A stretch of 48,836 bases of DNA from an uncultured Pirellulaceae bacterium (GCA_938010615.1 CALLUY010000030.1:1-48836), one strand, 5' to 3'; positions 37,001 to 45,759 are shown, counted from the stretch's first letter. Notes: generated from the sequence alone by a model not told the origin. Program-made: numbers and translations.

Positions 37001-37302
37001 TCAGTCAACTGCCGCGGAGCATCTGCTGGTGGCATGACGGAATCATCATCCGCATCAGCGCGAATCCGCGCGTGCAACTCGCTGTCTTCTGCACTACCCT
37101 CTTCGATCGCCTCAAGCGCGTTCTCGCGGGTGTCGAGTCGGAAATCCGATTCCTGATTGTCGGCGTCGGGACCGTGACAGTGGAAACACTTGTCAGAAAT
37201 AATTGGACGCACATCGCGATTGAACGATACATCCTGACCGTAAACTGTCGGGCAGATTGCCAGTGAAATCAGAACCAATACAAACAGAAGTCTTGGCAAC
37301 AT
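34081..37302 (-). CDS. PSCyt1-DUF1549-LamG-DUF1553 protein
   Basis: A 1073-residue exported protein. A signal peptide (RLLFVLVLISLAICPTVYGQ) is followed by a PSCyt1-type heme motif CFHCH (about 38), DUF1549 (about 145-350) and DUF1553 (about 790-1040). Between these is a linker with a Lys-rich run (KKKKTKRDKQ, KKKPQAKKKK) and then a LamG/concanavalin-like domain (about 500-690, DRWYHVAVTYDGSS). The lectin-like insert suggests carbohydrate binding. The ATG at 37302 is preferred; an in-frame TTG precedes it by one codon. It is the first gene of the DUF1501 operon. Confidence 0.94.
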   Translation of the reverse strand: MLPRLLFVLVLISLAICPTVYGQDVSFNRDVRPIISDKCFHCHGPDADNQESDFRLDTRENALEAIEEGSAEDSELHARIRADADDDSVMPPADAPRQLTDAEKDIIDRWIDQGAKFEGHWAFQPIPNSIDVPSANEQSWARSEIDHFILDGITKGGLKPNSAAPKEKWLRRVTFDLTGLPPTLEQLDAFLDDESETAHETVVDRLLASDECAERLTSEWMDVARYSDSYGFQRDDERYVWPYRDWVIRAFKQNMPYDQFITWQLAGDLMENPTRDQIIATAFNRLHSHKKEGGVAVEEFRVENVADRTHTYSAAFMGLTMECCRCHDHKYDPTKTKEYYQLSSFFANVDENGLISYFTDAVPTPAAPLPTPEQEKKLAAAQEQIDAAEAELKEVLKSETKAFQKWRSDSQQDEAIPGLIAKLSFDQPVVVTKKKKTKRDKQGVLQKEKKKPQAKKKKAESEKVEPKALGPVDLNADTETFEAWDKTAQKIVDGPIGKAIELTGDDPVSFPEVGQFGRHEPFTISIWIKTSELEERGVIWRRSRGWDDAGSVGYELVKLGDKLSAKMCHFWPGNAIAVETDAFMEKDRWYHVAVTYDGSSKAAGLNIFVDGQPAKTVVVKDHLTRQVRNWMNGEDEFGIGSRYRDRGFKDGQVDEFFMFDRELAPIEIAFLKKGGLLPDISDASEDKIRQWYLAAFSKPAEKAREKLKQARVEWNEVMDSIPAMTIMRETEPRDAFVLKRGVYDSHGEKVTAATPAFLPDFPADAPRNRLGLAKWTTSPDHPLTARVTVNRYWQMMFANGLVRTPEDFGLQSQMPSHPELLDWLSRDFIEGGWDVRRMLKMFALSSTYRQSASVSMETRVRDPENILLARAPGNRLTAEMLRDGILFASGQLNQKVGGPPVKPYDVALAYNPLKVDNGENLYRRSLYTFWKRSSPAPVMMTMDASKRDVCRLRREVTASPLQALVLLNGTQFVEASKVLAIKLHKKFEGDAEEMIEESFRLLTSRAPSAKEIEILESLYEEQLAEFESSPDQAKELLETGEAKVADDVPVAKLAAATVLVNAILNLDESVRLR

Positions 37303-37437
37303 CAAACGTGTACTCAGAACATGAAACCTTTCATAACATCCTATATGAAAGAACCGCGAAACCGGTCACAGGATTCTCTTGTCTATGTACCTTTTACCGA
37401 CCAATCCGCAATTTGTGGCGGCTTGAACATTGGTCAC

Positions 37438-38184
37438 TCACAGAATTGAGGAACTAATCTGTTCCATGATCCAACGATCAATGTCCCCGAGAACCGTATT
37501 GGTCAGTTTGGGCTCACCCGGATATTGGCGAACCGTGGTCGTAAATCCAGCGATATGAAGAAGCCGCAAGTGGTGACACAGGTCCTCCTGCGTGTAACTG
37601 TCGGACTCGCGAAAGCTGGAGAGTAAAACTGGCAACTCGCGACAACGCTCCCAGTCGCGAAGCGGAACGTGCTCCGTTTCCATCGGACCGTCGATCGAGA
37701 TCACGCCACCGAAAACATCGGGACGTTCGAAAGCAATCCGAAACGCCATCGTTCCTCCAGTACCGGCTCCTGCGAGGATGACGCGGCCGGGGTTGATGTT
37801 GAATCGAATTTTCGCTTCGTCGACCGTCGCCATCACCGACTCATATGCCGCCTCGACGGACTCTTCACAGTTCGGCCACGCAATCGGAGACGCGAGCGAA
37901 AATCCTGACTGTGGAGCGATCGCGACGTGGTTGCGAACACTGATTTGAGGCATCAATTTTTGAAGCTGGTTACAATCCGCGTCGTCACTGTGCAGCCAAA
38001 CGATCAACGGATACGCGTAGCTCGATTCGTAGTGCATGGGAACGAAAAGAGAAAATTCGCCTTCGGCTGTCCGGCGGAAAGCAGAAGCAAGTTCCGCGGG
38101 TGAAAAAATAGACTGATTCGGATCGGCGCTCTTTGCTGCTTCAAGTTGTGTCGTCGCCAAAGGGCTAAGCTTGATCCGATTCAT
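37438..38184 (-). CDS. Alpha/beta-hydrolase fold protein lacking the nucleophile
   Basis: A 248-residue protein with the fold of phospholipase/carboxylesterase-like hydrolases: YPLIVWLHSDDADCNQLQ (oxyanion strand, about 57), INPGRVILAGAGTGGTMAF (nucleophile elbow, about 130) and RPDVFGGVISIDGP. At the elbow, GxSxG reads GAGTG, so the serine is replaced by glycine. The C-terminal PGEPKLTNTVLGDID stretch also lacks the expected catalytic His. It may be a binding protein rather than an enzyme. CGAGGT precedes its ATG, and it starts ten bases after the 60-residue CxxC gene, so it is in the mdh operon. Confidence 0.82.
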   Translation of the reverse strand: MNRIKLSPLATTQLEAAKSADPNQSIFSPAELASAFRRTAEGEFSLFVPMHYESSYAYPLIVWLHSDDADCNQLQKLMPQISVRNHVAIAPQSGFSLASPIAWPNCEESVEAAYESVMATVDEAKIRFNINPGRVILAGAGTGGTMAFRIAFERPDVFGGVISIDGPMETEHVPLRDWERCRELPVLLSSFRESDSYTQEDLCHHLRLLHIAGFTTTVRQYPGEPKLTNTVLGDIDRWIMEQISSSIL

Positions 38185-38194
38185 GGTGACCTCG

Positions 38195-38377
38195 TTAGAA
38201 CTTTTTGTCCGTCAGTGCTTTGCGGTTTTTATGGCACGGCATGCATGAAGTCAACGGGAACAACGCAACGTATCGCTCCAAGACCATTTTTGCAGTGCAT
38301 GTGCTCGCTAGCGGAAAAAGTCGCTGGCCGCAAAGTCGACACGGATTGCCGACCTTACCAGCCAACTGTTTTTGCAT
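38195..38377 (-). CDS. Small CxxC protein in the mdh operon
   Basis: A 60-residue basic protein with CRLC (13-16), a lone Cys27 and CMPCH (45-49). The paired CxxC motifs suggest a small zinc-ribbon. CMPCH also fits a heme-c motif, but there is no signal peptide, so zinc is more likely. Support comes from spacing: it starts three bases after the mdh stop and ends ten bases before the hydrolase start, on the same strand. The start codon is ATG without a clear ribosome-binding site, which fits coupling to mdh. I do not recognise a family. Confidence 0.6.
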   Translation of the reverse strand: MQKQLAGKVGNPCRLCGQRLFPLASTCTAKMVLERYVALFPLTSCMPCHKNRKALTDKKF

Positions 38378-38380
38378 CCG

Positions 38381-39358
38381 CTACAGAAGATCTTTGACTT
38401 CGTCACGCTCTTCTGAAAGTTCAGCTGCCGTTGCATCCATTCGCTCGCGGCTGAAGTCGTCGATTGGCAAATCTTGGACGATTGAATATTCGCCGCCGTT
38501 GCATGTAACCGGGAAACTGTAGATCAAGCCTTCGGGAACGCCATAGCTACCGTCGCTTGGAATCGCCATGCTGACCCAATCGCCATCCGGAGTACCCAAG
38601 ACCCAATCACGCATGTGATCGATGGCCGCACTCGCAGCCGATGCAGCGCTCGACGCGCCGCGAGCTTCAATGATGGCAGCACCGCGTTTTTGGACGGTCG
38701 GAATGAACTCATCACGATACCAATCGGTTTCGACTTGTTCGCTGGCAGCTTTGCCACCAACGGAAGTCTGGCTGATGTCCGGATACTGAGTCGCTGAGTG
38801 GTTGCCCCAGATGGTCATCTTCTTAATGTCGGTTGACGCCGCTCCAGTCTTTCCAGCCAACTGACTAATGGCACGATTGTGGTCCAATCGAGTCATCGCC
38901 GTGATGTTGCCGTGCTTGATTTTCGGCGCATTGGCCATCGTGATCAAGGCGTTCGTGTTGGCTGGATTGCCGACAATGAGGACTCGGCAATCTTCTTTGG
39001 CGTTGTCGTTGATGGCCTTTCCCTGACCGGAGAAGATCTTGGAGTTCGCTTCAAGCAAGTCTTTTCGCAACATGCCTTTCTTTCGCGGCATGGCTCCAAC
39101 AAGCATCGCAAAGTCAGCGTCTTTAAAGCCCACGTTTGGGTCGTCCGTTGCGACAATGTCGTGCAGCAGCGGAAACGCGCAATCATTGAGTTCCATAACA
39201 ACGCCAGCAAGTGCGTTCATCGCCGGCGGAATCTCAAGGCATTGAAGAATGACGGGCTGGTCCGGTCCCAGCATATTGCCAGCGGCAATGCGGAACAGAA
39301 TGCTGTAGCTGATATTTCCGGCGGCGCCGGTCACGGTGACTCTAACGGGTGATTTCAT
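38381..39358 (-). CDS. mdh: Malate dehydrogenase
   Basis: A 325-residue NAD-dependent malate dehydrogenase of the cytosolic/group 1 kind, interconverting malate and oxaloacetate in the TCA cycle. Visible features are the nucleotide-binding loop [11 protein letters not shown] (about 9-19), [15 protein letters not shown] (mobile loop with the substrate arginines, about 88), [15 protein letters not shown] and the catalytic histidine in [11 protein letters not shown] (about residue 188). Length matches cytosolic-type enzymes. A purine-rich GAGAG lies about eight bases before the ATG. It leads an operon with the CxxC protein and the defective hydrolase. Confidence 0.97.
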   Translation of the reverse strand: MKSPVRVTVTGAAGNISYSILFRIAAGNMLGPDQPVILQCLEIPPAMNALAGVVMELNDCAFPLLHDIVATDDPNVGFKDADFAMLVGAMPRKKGMLRKDLLEANSKIFSGQGKAINDNAKEDCRVLIVGNPANTNALITMANAPKIKHGNITAMTRLDHNRAISQLAGKTGAASTDIKKMTIWGNHSATQYPDISQTSVGGKAASEQVETDWYRDEFIPTVQKRGAAIIEARGASSAASAASAAIDHMRDWVLGTPDGDWVSMAIPSDGSYGVPEGLIYSFPVTCNGGEYSIVQDLPIDDFSRERMDATAAELSEERDEVKDLL

Positions 39359-39695
39359 GGTCGCTCTCGAAACTGGAGGTTTAAGCCCATGAATATCGTT
39401 AAGAGATCGCGAATTGGCAAGCCGTGACGGCCTCGATCACAGCCTATCCCGCAAAGTCTTCCTCACCCGTCGCTGTTAAGCCCTGGCGGTTGTCAGATCT
39501 GCATTGGGGTTTCCCAATTTCAACGATTCTTTTTCGTGTTCGGAATGTTCATGTCCTAATTATGGCACCGGCGATAAACCGTAGGAATTCGGGGAGTCGT
39601 CAGGAAAAGTCGGACGATAAGCGAAATGATCTTTGGATCGAATCGTCAGGTCACACTGACACGTTTATTGAATCAATTGTTTGGCGGATAACATC
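39359..39695. other. Intergenic gap between divergent mdh and BBP7-type genes
   Basis: About 340 bases separate the divergent starts of mdh and the outer-membrane protein gene, so both promoters should lie here. I see no gene, no strong hairpin and no convincing promoter hexamers. A small symmetrical GTCA/TGAC pair sits near 39650. Confidence 0.5.
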
Positions 39696-41189
39696 ATGAA
39701 ACGAATCGCGTTTTTGATTGTTGCATTTTCCTTTACGACTTTCGGCCTCTCTCAGTCCAGCGTCAGCTTGGGTCAGGATTTTCCTAACACGAATCAACCC
39801 GCGTTTGATGCGCCCATCATCATTCCCGAAGCAGAGACTTTTCCTTTGCCCCCGTTGCCGAGCGTGACGTCTGGCGCAGCGGTATTTGAAAGCACGGGAA
39901 TGCAGAGTTTCGGTGGGGAGCAAGCGTTCTCATCGCCGTCAGAGATTCAAATGTTTTCAGCGGCGTACGATCAATCGCAGCAGCAACCGATGCAATCCGT
40001 CGGCGAACCAGTTTTCGAAGAAGGTGTGCCACAAGGAGTCGTGTCCGAATACCAAGCCGCTGGTTGTGCTGACGGATCATGTACAGACTGTTTTGCGGAT
40101 GAATCACAAATCGTTGGTGAATACATCGAGCCCAACAGGCGCAAACTTCCTCGCCCTGTTTTTGATCGGCCTCTGCCAGAAAAATTGAACTACGGAGTCT
40201 ATTCAACGATCAGCGTTTCAGCGCTGCTGTTGAATCGCAACAACGGCCCGAGTCGGAACTTTTCAACCAACGGAGGTGGGGAATTACTTTCATCTGACGA
40301 CGCTGTATCAGATGTACTTGGAGGGATCGACGTTGGATATGCTCGACGACATATTAACGGACTGGGAATCGAAGCTCGCTACTTCGGACTTTACCCTTCT
40401 GATGTGTCAGCTCAAATTGGTAATGCGAGCAGTCTGTTTCCAGGTTTGAGCCAGATCGCCGCCAATACGACCGGCACCGGACCAGCGACTATTCCGATCG
40501 CACCATCGGCGCTCGGATTGTTCAACGCTGCTGACACGCATGTGTTGACTCGACAAACTGACATGAACAACTTCGAAATCAACATTCTTCAAAACAGCCG
40601 CCCTCGATTTCATGCGAATTCGACAGAGCTTCTACTCGGGTTCCGTTACTTTCAGTTTGGAGAAACGTTACTCTATGAAGCAGTCGACATTCCGCAGCTT
40701 TCGCCGATTGTCGCTTCGCCAGAGAGTATCGGATATTTCTCCAGCGTCGAGAATCAACTGCTGGGAATTCAAATTGGAGGTCGTTCCGACTACCAACTCC
40801 GCCACCACATCGGTTTGCATCTTGGCTTGAAAGCTGGCATCTTCAGCAACGACGTTAGCACTCGACAGCGAATCGATTATCGACTCCGTGACGGCGGCGT
40901 CACGAGCCCGGTGGCTGCCGGTGGCCCTCGTTCCGGTCAACCTTTTGATATCGGTGGTGAAGACAACAGCAAATCACTAATGGGTGAACTCGATGTTGCT
41001 CTGTCGTTGCAATTTTCCGCGCGGTCTCGCGTTCGGGTTGGCTATCGAGCACTCGGAGTGACCGACATCGCCTTCGCAAGCAGCCAGTATCAAGACGACT
41101 TTACGGACGCGACTGGATTCCAGAACCCTTCTACCGATGAGAACCTTATTCTGCAAGGCAGCTACATCGGTTGGGAAATGGCTTACTAA
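39696..41189 (+). CDS. BBP7-family outer-membrane beta-barrel protein
   Basis: A 497-residue exported protein. The signal peptide (MKRIAFLIVAFSFTTFGLSQS) is followed by a Pro/Gln-rich region (about 28-140) with a short Cys cluster (CADGSCTDC). After about 165 comes a barrel-like region: VYSTISVSALLLNRNN, GIDVGYARRHINGLGIEARYFG and alternating aromatic strands to the end. This matches the BBP7 family typical of planctomycetes. I chose the ATG at 39696; a TTG at 39681 is in frame but would extend the signal peptide. The last residues end in aromatic Tyr, as barrel proteins usually do. Function is unknown. Confidence 0.87.
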   Translation: MKRIAFLIVAFSFTTFGLSQSSVSLGQDFPNTNQPAFDAPIIIPEAETFPLPPLPSVTSGAAVFESTGMQSFGGEQAFSSPSEIQMFSAAYDQSQQQPMQSVGEPVFEEGVPQGVVSEYQAAGCADGSCTDCFADESQIVGEYIEPNRRKLPRPVFDRPLPEKLNYGVYSTISVSALLLNRNNGPSRNFSTNGGGELLSSDDAVSDVLGGIDVGYARRHINGLGIEARYFGLYPSDVSAQIGNASSLFPGLSQIAANTTGTGPATIPIAPSALGLFNAADTHVLTRQTDMNNFEINILQNSRPRFHANSTELLLGFRYFQFGETLLYEAVDIPQLSPIVASPESIGYFSSVENQLLGIQIGGRSDYQLRHHIGLHLGLKAGIFSNDVSTRQRIDYRLRDGGVTSPVAAGGPRSGQPFDIGGEDNSKSLMGELDVALSLQFSARSRVRVGYRALGVTDIAFASSQYQDDFTDATGFQNPSTDENLILQGSYIGWEMAY

Positions 41190-41212
41190 CTAGAATCTCA
41201 TAAGACTTGACA

Positions 41213-41247
41213 TAAAAAAACGCCCTGCTGATTGAAGAGCAGGGCGT
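41213..41247 (-). terminator. Intrinsic terminator of the Gly-rich protein gene
   Basis: Read on the minus strand, a perfect 10-bp stem (41238-41247 with 41220-41229) with an 8-base loop is followed by a run of T residues (41219-41213). It lies 42 bases after the stop of the Gly-rich gene and can terminate it. From the plus-strand side the T-run is absent, so it is weaker for the barrel gene. Confidence 0.88.
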
Positions 41248-41288
41248 CTCGTGTTTATGTCGATCTCGATGCAATCTCGCTTAGTCGA

Positions 41289-41906
41289 CTACCAAGGTCC
41301 ACGAACTGGATAGAGTCCGAAGTTGTCGGTGCTGTGTGGCCAGTAGGGAGTGTTTTGAAACCCTCCGCCGATACCACCGCCAACCGAAGCTCTTCCGCCG
41401 CGTCCGAACTGGTGATGGATCGGAGTGCTACGAGTCTGACCAACGCCCCAATTGTATGATGATTGGTAGCTTGCTGTTGGAGGAACCACCAAAGCGGTTG
41501 GAGATTCCCAACGCCAGTTTTGGTATCCGCCGTGCCAAGAGTGAACGTCTTGCTGGCTGTTGTTCCAGTTGTGAGTGTGTGCTGCATCCAACCCGGCGTT
41601 ACTGTAAGAGTAAACTCGATGCGGACTGAAGTTGTCGTGTGCTGCAGCCTTCAGCGTTCTCATTGGGCTCACGAAATCAGACGTCGGCTGAATCATGCCG
41701 TCGCTGTCATAGCTTCCAACGCCACCGCCGCCGCCACGGCTGAAGAGTCCGCCGCCGAGGCCGCCCAAGCGAGAACCGATTCCGAGTCGGCCACCACCGC
41801 CACCGCCACCGCCACCGCAACTATCGCACTGAGCCTGAGCTGATGGAGCAGCCATCAGAGCACACGCCACAAGGGCGATCGAAAATGTCAAAACGTTTCG
41901 TATCAT
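41289..41906 (-). CDS. Small secreted Gly-rich protein
   Basis: A 205-residue exported protein with a signal peptide (MIRNVLTFSIALVACALMAAPSAQAQ). A CDSC pair is followed by runs of glycine (about residues 30-65, GGGGGGGGG and GGGGG), then a region rich in Asn, His, Tyr and Trp (HTHNWNNSQQDVHSWHGG). No family is recognised. It is probably a cell-surface or matrix component. AGGA lies a few bases before the ATG. It ends at an intrinsic terminator and lies 52 bases downstream of another small exported protein on the same strand. Confidence 0.8.
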   Translation of the reverse strand: MIRNVLTFSIALVACALMAAPSAQAQCDSCGGGGGGGGGRLGIGSRLGGLGGGLFSRGGGGGVGSYDSDGMIQPTSDFVSPMRTLKAAAHDNFSPHRVYSYSNAGLDAAHTHNWNNSQQDVHSWHGGYQNWRWESPTALVVPPTASYQSSYNWGVGQTRSTPIHHQFGRGGRASVGGGIGGGFQNTPYWPHSTDNFGLYPVRGPW

Positions 41907-41958
41907 GATCCTGAAACCTCAAAGAACTTTTGTTTTGTTGTGTTTAGCGCTGCGCTGT

Positions 41959-42399
41959 CTAGTAGCCGCAACCGCTGTCAATGCCGTAAGCTCGCTTTTG
42001 CAACTTGTACATCAGCCCCTGAAGACGTTGGCTCGAAAACGGTGCCGGAGCTTGACCGCTGCATCCGTTTTGCCAACGGACAGAAGTAATGTTCAACGAG
42101 CCGCCGCCTCCATAGTAACTGGAGTCGTTATAGTAGTTGAAGTAATTTCGAGAGTGTGCGTACATCATCTCGTGCGGCATCAGTGGCTGGTACGTGTAGT
42201 AAGAAGCACCGACATTGCTCGGCACTGGGTGCGGTGCTGGGTACATTCCGGCAGTCGCCGTGCTGGCCGATCCCTGAGTCGTGTACTGTGAAAACAGCTT
42301 GTTCGGCAGGTCGCCTTGGCTCGTTTGAGCAAAGCTCGACTCTGAGACAAATGAGATGGCGATCATGCAGCAGATCGCGACGATTAGTTTCTGGATCAT
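41959..42399 (-). CDS. Small secreted Tyr-rich protein
   Basis: A 146-residue exported protein of unknown function. A signal peptide (MIQKLIVAICCMIAISFVSESSFAQ) is followed by a segment rich in Ser, Thr, Tyr, Asn and Gly (YYTYQPLMPHEMMYAHSRNY, YYNDSSYYGGGG). Two ATGs are close together. AAAGGA abuts the one at 42408 but lies nine bases before the one at 42399, so I start it there. The longer frame to 42633 has no such site. With the Gly-rich gene below, it probably forms a two-gene unit of small surface proteins. Confidence 0.75.
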   Translation of the reverse strand: MIQKLIVAICCMIAISFVSESSFAQTSQGDLPNKLFSQYTTQGSASTATAGMYPAPHPVPSNVGASYYTYQPLMPHEMMYAHSRNYFNYYNDSSYYGGGGSLNITSVRWQNGCSGQAPAPFSSQRLQGLMYKLQKRAYGIDSGCGY

Positions 42400-42568
42400 T
42401 TCAGACATTCCTTTTGACGTTGGCTCCCGGAGCATCCGGCACCGGCATGTTTTTGCAGCATCGACCAGGAACTGCCCAGCTTTGAATAGATTTACTCCAG
42501 CCGCCCGACAAAAACCGAGCTCTTGCTCTACAAACCTCAACAGCCGAAAAACCGTCTGGGAGGGAAAC

Positions 42569-42664
42569 ATGGCGATTGCTATACTCACCACAGAACGCCT
42601 ATTCCTCCCAGATGGACAAGCGGCAGAACCCAACTCTCGCGAAGCCCCCGAAACTCAATTTTAG
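42569..42664 (+). CDS. Possible 31-residue leader peptide before the topoisomerase gene
   Basis: A frame starting with ATG has a strong GGGAGGG site five bases upstream and encodes 31 residues (MAIAILTTERLFLPDGQ at the start). It stops 15 bases before the GTG of the topoisomerase A gene. TCTGGGAGG (42555-42563), which contains its ribosome-binding site, is complementary to CCTCCCAGA (42604-42612) inside the frame, so translation could be tuned by this hairpin. It might be a leader peptide or a chance frame. Confidence 0.35.
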   Translation: MAIAILTTERLFLPDGQAAEPNSREAPETQF

Positions 42665-42679
42665 ACCCAAGGCAACACC

Positions 42680-45196
42680 GTGGCGAAACGCCGTTCCAGC
42701 AAGAAGACATCCAAAACATCGACTCGCCGTTCATCCAAAAAAGCATCGTCAAAAAAGTCGCGAGGCAAAAATGGATCGTCCAATGGAGAAACACTTTTCG
42801 ACGGAATCGAAGACGACTCCGATGGGCTTTCTACGATTCCGCTTCGGCTCGCCGCACAGTCGCGGTATCTGAACTACTCGCTTTCAGTCATCACCAGTCG
42901 CGCCTTGCCGGATGTCCGTGACGGCATGAAGCCCGTCCAACGACGCATCCTTTATACGATGGGCGAATCGCGACTGTTCCATACGGCCAAACACCGTAAG
43001 TGCGCCAAAGTCGTCGGTGACGTGATGGGTAACCTCCACCCGCACGGCGACAGCTCCATCTACGACGCGCTCGTTCGAATCGCACAACCGTTCTCGCTGC
43101 GGATTCCGCTGGTCGACGGCAGCGGAAACTTCGGCTCGGTCGATGGAGACAACGCTGCCGCGATGCGTTACACCGAATGTCGCCTGACAAAAATCGCCAG
43201 CGAAGTCCTGACCGATCTTTCGACGCGAACGGTTCCCTTCAAAGCCAACTACGACGGCACACGCGAAGAACCGGTCGTCCTCCCATCGCGGATTCCGAAC
43301 TTACTGGTCAACGGAGCCACCGGCATCGCGGTTGGAATGGCGACCAATATTCCGCCTCACAACTTGAAAGAAGTCTGCAACGCGTTGCTCAAGCTTCTTA
43401 AAGATCCCGAAATCAAGGCGTATCAATTGGTCGCCAACGATGCGGTTCACGGTCCGGACTTCCCGACCGGCGGGCACGTGATCAATTCAAAGGAAGAGCT
43501 GCGCGAGATTTACGCCACCGGCCACGGAAGTATCGTTTTGCGCGGCACGTCGAAAGTCGTCTCTGCTGGCAAAGGTTCCCGCAGCAAGATTCTGCAGCTC
43601 GATTCGATACCTTACGGTGTCAACAAAGCGAATCTTGTCGAGTCCATCAATACGATGGTTTTCGATGGAAAGCTTCCTCTTGTCGTTGAGGCTCGCGATC
43701 TTTCGACTGACGATACGCGAATTGATTTGCTGCTCAAGAAGGACGCTGATCCGGACAAGGTTCTGGCGTTCCTCTATAAGAACACGAAATTCCAAACCAA
43801 TTTCGGTGTGAATCTTACTTGCTTGGTCCCAACAGAGAACCCGCACGTTGGAGCTCCGGCACGTTTGGGACTGAAGGAAATCCTGTGGTACTTCCTGCAG
43901 TTTCGCCTCGAAGTCGTCACGCGTCGGCTCGAAAACGAATTGGCAAAGCTGGAGAAACGCCTGCACATCCTGCAAGGCTTCCTCACCGTCTTCGATGCAC
44001 TCGACGAAATCATTCGCATCATCCGTCGCTCAGATGGAAAAGCAGATGCTGCGAAGAAGATCATGAAACGATTCCCGGTCGGCAAAGGGAAAGATGGCCT
44101 CGACGAGGAACAAACCGAAGCCATTCTAGAATTGAAACTCTATCGACTTGCGAAGCTGGAAATCAATCTGATTCAGGAAGAGTTCAACGCGAAACAGAAA
44201 CGGGCTCGTCAGATTCGAAAGCTCTTGAAAGAAAACACCGAGGACACCAACGCTTCTGGCCGTTGGAAAATCGTTCGCGAAGAAATCCAATCGGTGCTGG
44301 CCGACTACTGCAAAGAGAAACCGGCCAAACGTCGCACGATCATCGAAGCCGCCGAAGCAGTGGTCGAATACAGTGCCGAAGACTTCATCGTCGCCGAAGA
44401 CTGCCACGTTTTGGTCACGAAAGATGGCTGGGTCAAACGTCAACGCGAAATCAAGGATCCATCCAAGAGCCGTGTACGAAGCGGAGACAGTGTGCTCGCC
44501 GTAGTCGCCGGTTCAACCCGAGCTACGATCGGCTTTTTCAGTTCGATGGGATTCTGTTACACGGCTCGCATGATCGACATTCCCGCATCGACTGGATTCG
44601 GTGATCCGATTCAAAAGCTGTTCAAGCTCAAGGACGGCGAGAAAATTGTTTCCGTCGTGTCATTTGACTCCCGCGTCATTGGCGACATCAAGGACGACCC
44701 CAAAGACGAATTCCTTCCCGAAGTCCACGGTTTGGCCGCGTCGAGCGATGGTTACGCATTGCGATTTAGTCTGAATCCGCATTCAGAAGCCTCGACAAAA
44801 AGCGGGCGGCGTTTCGCGCGAGTGAAAACCGGCGCGGAATTGGTTGGCGTTTACCCAATCACTGCGGACGAGACGATTCTGGCGATCACTGCCAACTGCC
44901 GCGCGATGGTTTGTCCATCTGAGGAAATCAATTTCCTATCCGGTTCTGGTCGAGGAGTCATGCTGCTGAAGGTTGCCAAGGGTGACAAGTTGCTTGGATT
45001 CAAACCTTCTAGGGGCGATCGAGATTTACTGGTCGTCGAAACGAATCGCGGCGCTAAGAAAACAATATCCACGACCAAATACCGCACGACTTCTCGGGGC
45101 GGCAAAGGTAATGAGATTCAAAAGAACGGCAAGATCGCAAAGATCATCGAACCACCGGTTGAAGCTCCTGAAGAGTTGAAGCCGTTGAAAAAATAA
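42680..45196 (+). CDS. Type IIA topoisomerase subunit A (GyrA/ParC)
   Basis: An 838-residue subunit A of DNA gyrase or topoisomerase IV, which cuts and rejoins both DNA strands. Features: a Lys/Ser-rich N-terminal tail (1-37, [17 protein letters not shown]), [15 protein letters not shown], catalytic tyrosine Y164 in [10 protein letters not shown], and a C-terminal beta-pinwheel (about 520-810). A clear GyrA box is absent; [10 protein letters not shown] near residue 808 is only partly like it, so ParC-type function is possible. The start is GTG with AAGG eight bases upstream. The B subunit follows after a damaged toxin-antitoxin locus. I leave the gene name open. Confidence 0.93.
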   Translation: MAKRRSSKKTSKTSTRRSSKKASSKKSRGKNGSSNGETLFDGIEDDSDGLSTIPLRLAAQSRYLNYSLSVITSRALPDVRDGMKPVQRRILYTMGESRLFHTAKHRKCAKVVGDVMGNLHPHGDSSIYDALVRIAQPFSLRIPLVDGSGNFGSVDGDNAAAMRYTECRLTKIASEVLTDLSTRTVPFKANYDGTREEPVVLPSRIPNLLVNGATGIAVGMATNIPPHNLKEVCNALLKLLKDPEIKAYQLVANDAVHGPDFPTGGHVINSKEELREIYATGHGSIVLRGTSKVVSAGKGSRSKILQLDSIPYGVNKANLVESINTMVFDGKLPLVVEARDLSTDDTRIDLLLKKDADPDKVLAFLYKNTKFQTNFGVNLTCLVPTENPHVGAPARLGLKEILWYFLQFRLEVVTRRLENELAKLEKRLHILQGFLTVFDALDEIIRIIRRSDGKADAAKKIMKRFPVGKGKDGLDEEQTEAILELKLYRLAKLEINLIQEEFNAKQKRARQIRKLLKENTEDTNASGRWKIVREEIQSVLADYCKEKPAKRRTIIEAAEAVVEYSAEDFIVAEDCHVLVTKDGWVKRQREIKDPSKSRVRSGDSVLAVVAGSTRATIGFFSSMGFCYTARMIDIPASTGFGDPIQKLFKLKDGEKIVSVVSFDSRVIGDIKDDPKDEFLPEVHGLAASSDGYALRFSLNPHSEASTKSGRRFARVKTGAELVGVYPITADETILAITANCRAMVCPSEEINFLSGSGRGVMLLKVAKGDKLLGFKPSRGDRDLLVVETNRGAKKTISTTKYRTTSRGGKGNEIQKNGKIAKIIEPPVEAPEELKPLKK

Positions 45197-45299
45197 CGTT
45201 TCAACACGCTCCCAAAAACAAACAAATCGTTTGACCCGACATGACGTTTACAAGAAGATACGAGCACTGACAAATTTCGGCACAACGGTTACCAGCAAG

Positions 45300-45539
45300 A
45301 TGTCCACAATCGAACAACGCTATCAATCTTCGATTCGTGAAATGTCTGCCAAGGAAAAAGTGGCTAGGTCAGTTGAACTTTTTAACTGGAGTCGTGAGTT
45401 TATTGGCCGTCAGCTTCGAACCGAAAACCCAACGGCCAGCGAAGAACGTCTAAAGCTCCTAGTTGCTCTGCGAATGTACGGTAGCGAAACTGGAATGAAG
45501 CAACTTCTCGATGAGATGCTCGCCAATGTTCCCAATTGA
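45300..45539 (+). CDS. Orphaned antitoxin-like protein
   Basis: A 79-residue helical protein (ending LLDEMLANVPN) that overlaps by 14 bases a truncated gene whose start reads like an AbiEii-type nucleotidyltransferase toxin. Size, overlap and order match an antitoxin of such a module. The sequence itself has no DNA-binding motif I can point to. I chose the ATG at 45300; the frame is open to 45231. The reading frame is intact, so the product may still be made, but its toxin partner is broken. Confidence 0.6.
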   Translation: MSTIEQRYQSSIREMSAKEKVARSVELFNWSREFIGRQLRTENPTASEERLKLLVALRMYGSETGMKQLLDEMLANVPN

Positions 45540-45666
45540 ATCGTTTCGCAAAACTCTTCTCAAGATCGTCGAAATTCTTCGGTCACTCGAGATCCCATTC
45601 CACTTGACCGGCGGTGTAACTTCCGTCGCTTACGGTGAACCCACCGGTCTGTCAGAGCTGAATTGA
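45526..45666 (+). pseudogene. Truncated nucleotidyltransferase toxin (AbiEii-like)
   Basis: A 46-residue frame begins MFPIESFRKTLLKIVEILR and continues IPFHLTGGVTSVAYGEP, the hallmark nucleotidyltransferase opening (GG followed about ten residues later by an expected DID). Just after GEP the frame breaks down into TGLSELN and stops. About 95 bases on, past a palindromic repeat, a different frame (45761-45811) reads LMQTVLEESDEIAE and stops. That resembles the tail of the same toxin family, from memory. The middle of the gene has therefore been lost, with the palindrome lying at the gap. Confidence 0.6.
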
Positions 45667-45696
45667 CTACATCCAGATTGGTAGCAATCCGAACAG

Positions 45697-45759
45697 AGTC
45701 GCCTTTCGCTCCGCGAAAGCAGCGCCCTTTACGCTTCTTTCGCAGAGCGAAAGGCGACT
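45697..45759. repeat. Long palindromic repeat (23-bp arms)
   Basis: AGTCGCCTTTCGCT (45697-45710) is an exact reverse complement of 45746-45759. With the next nine bases on each side the arms reach 23 bp with one mismatch, around a 17-base loop. In translation this makes the spurious peptide SPFAPRKQR, so the upstream part of the topoisomerase B frame is not coding. It lies where the toxin gene is interrupted and looks like a dispersed planctomycete repeat. Confidence 0.9.

Noticed and set aside
39359..39695. Small RNA or small gene in the mdh-BBP7 gap
   Set aside because: No stable hairpin with a T-run and no protein-like frame was found.
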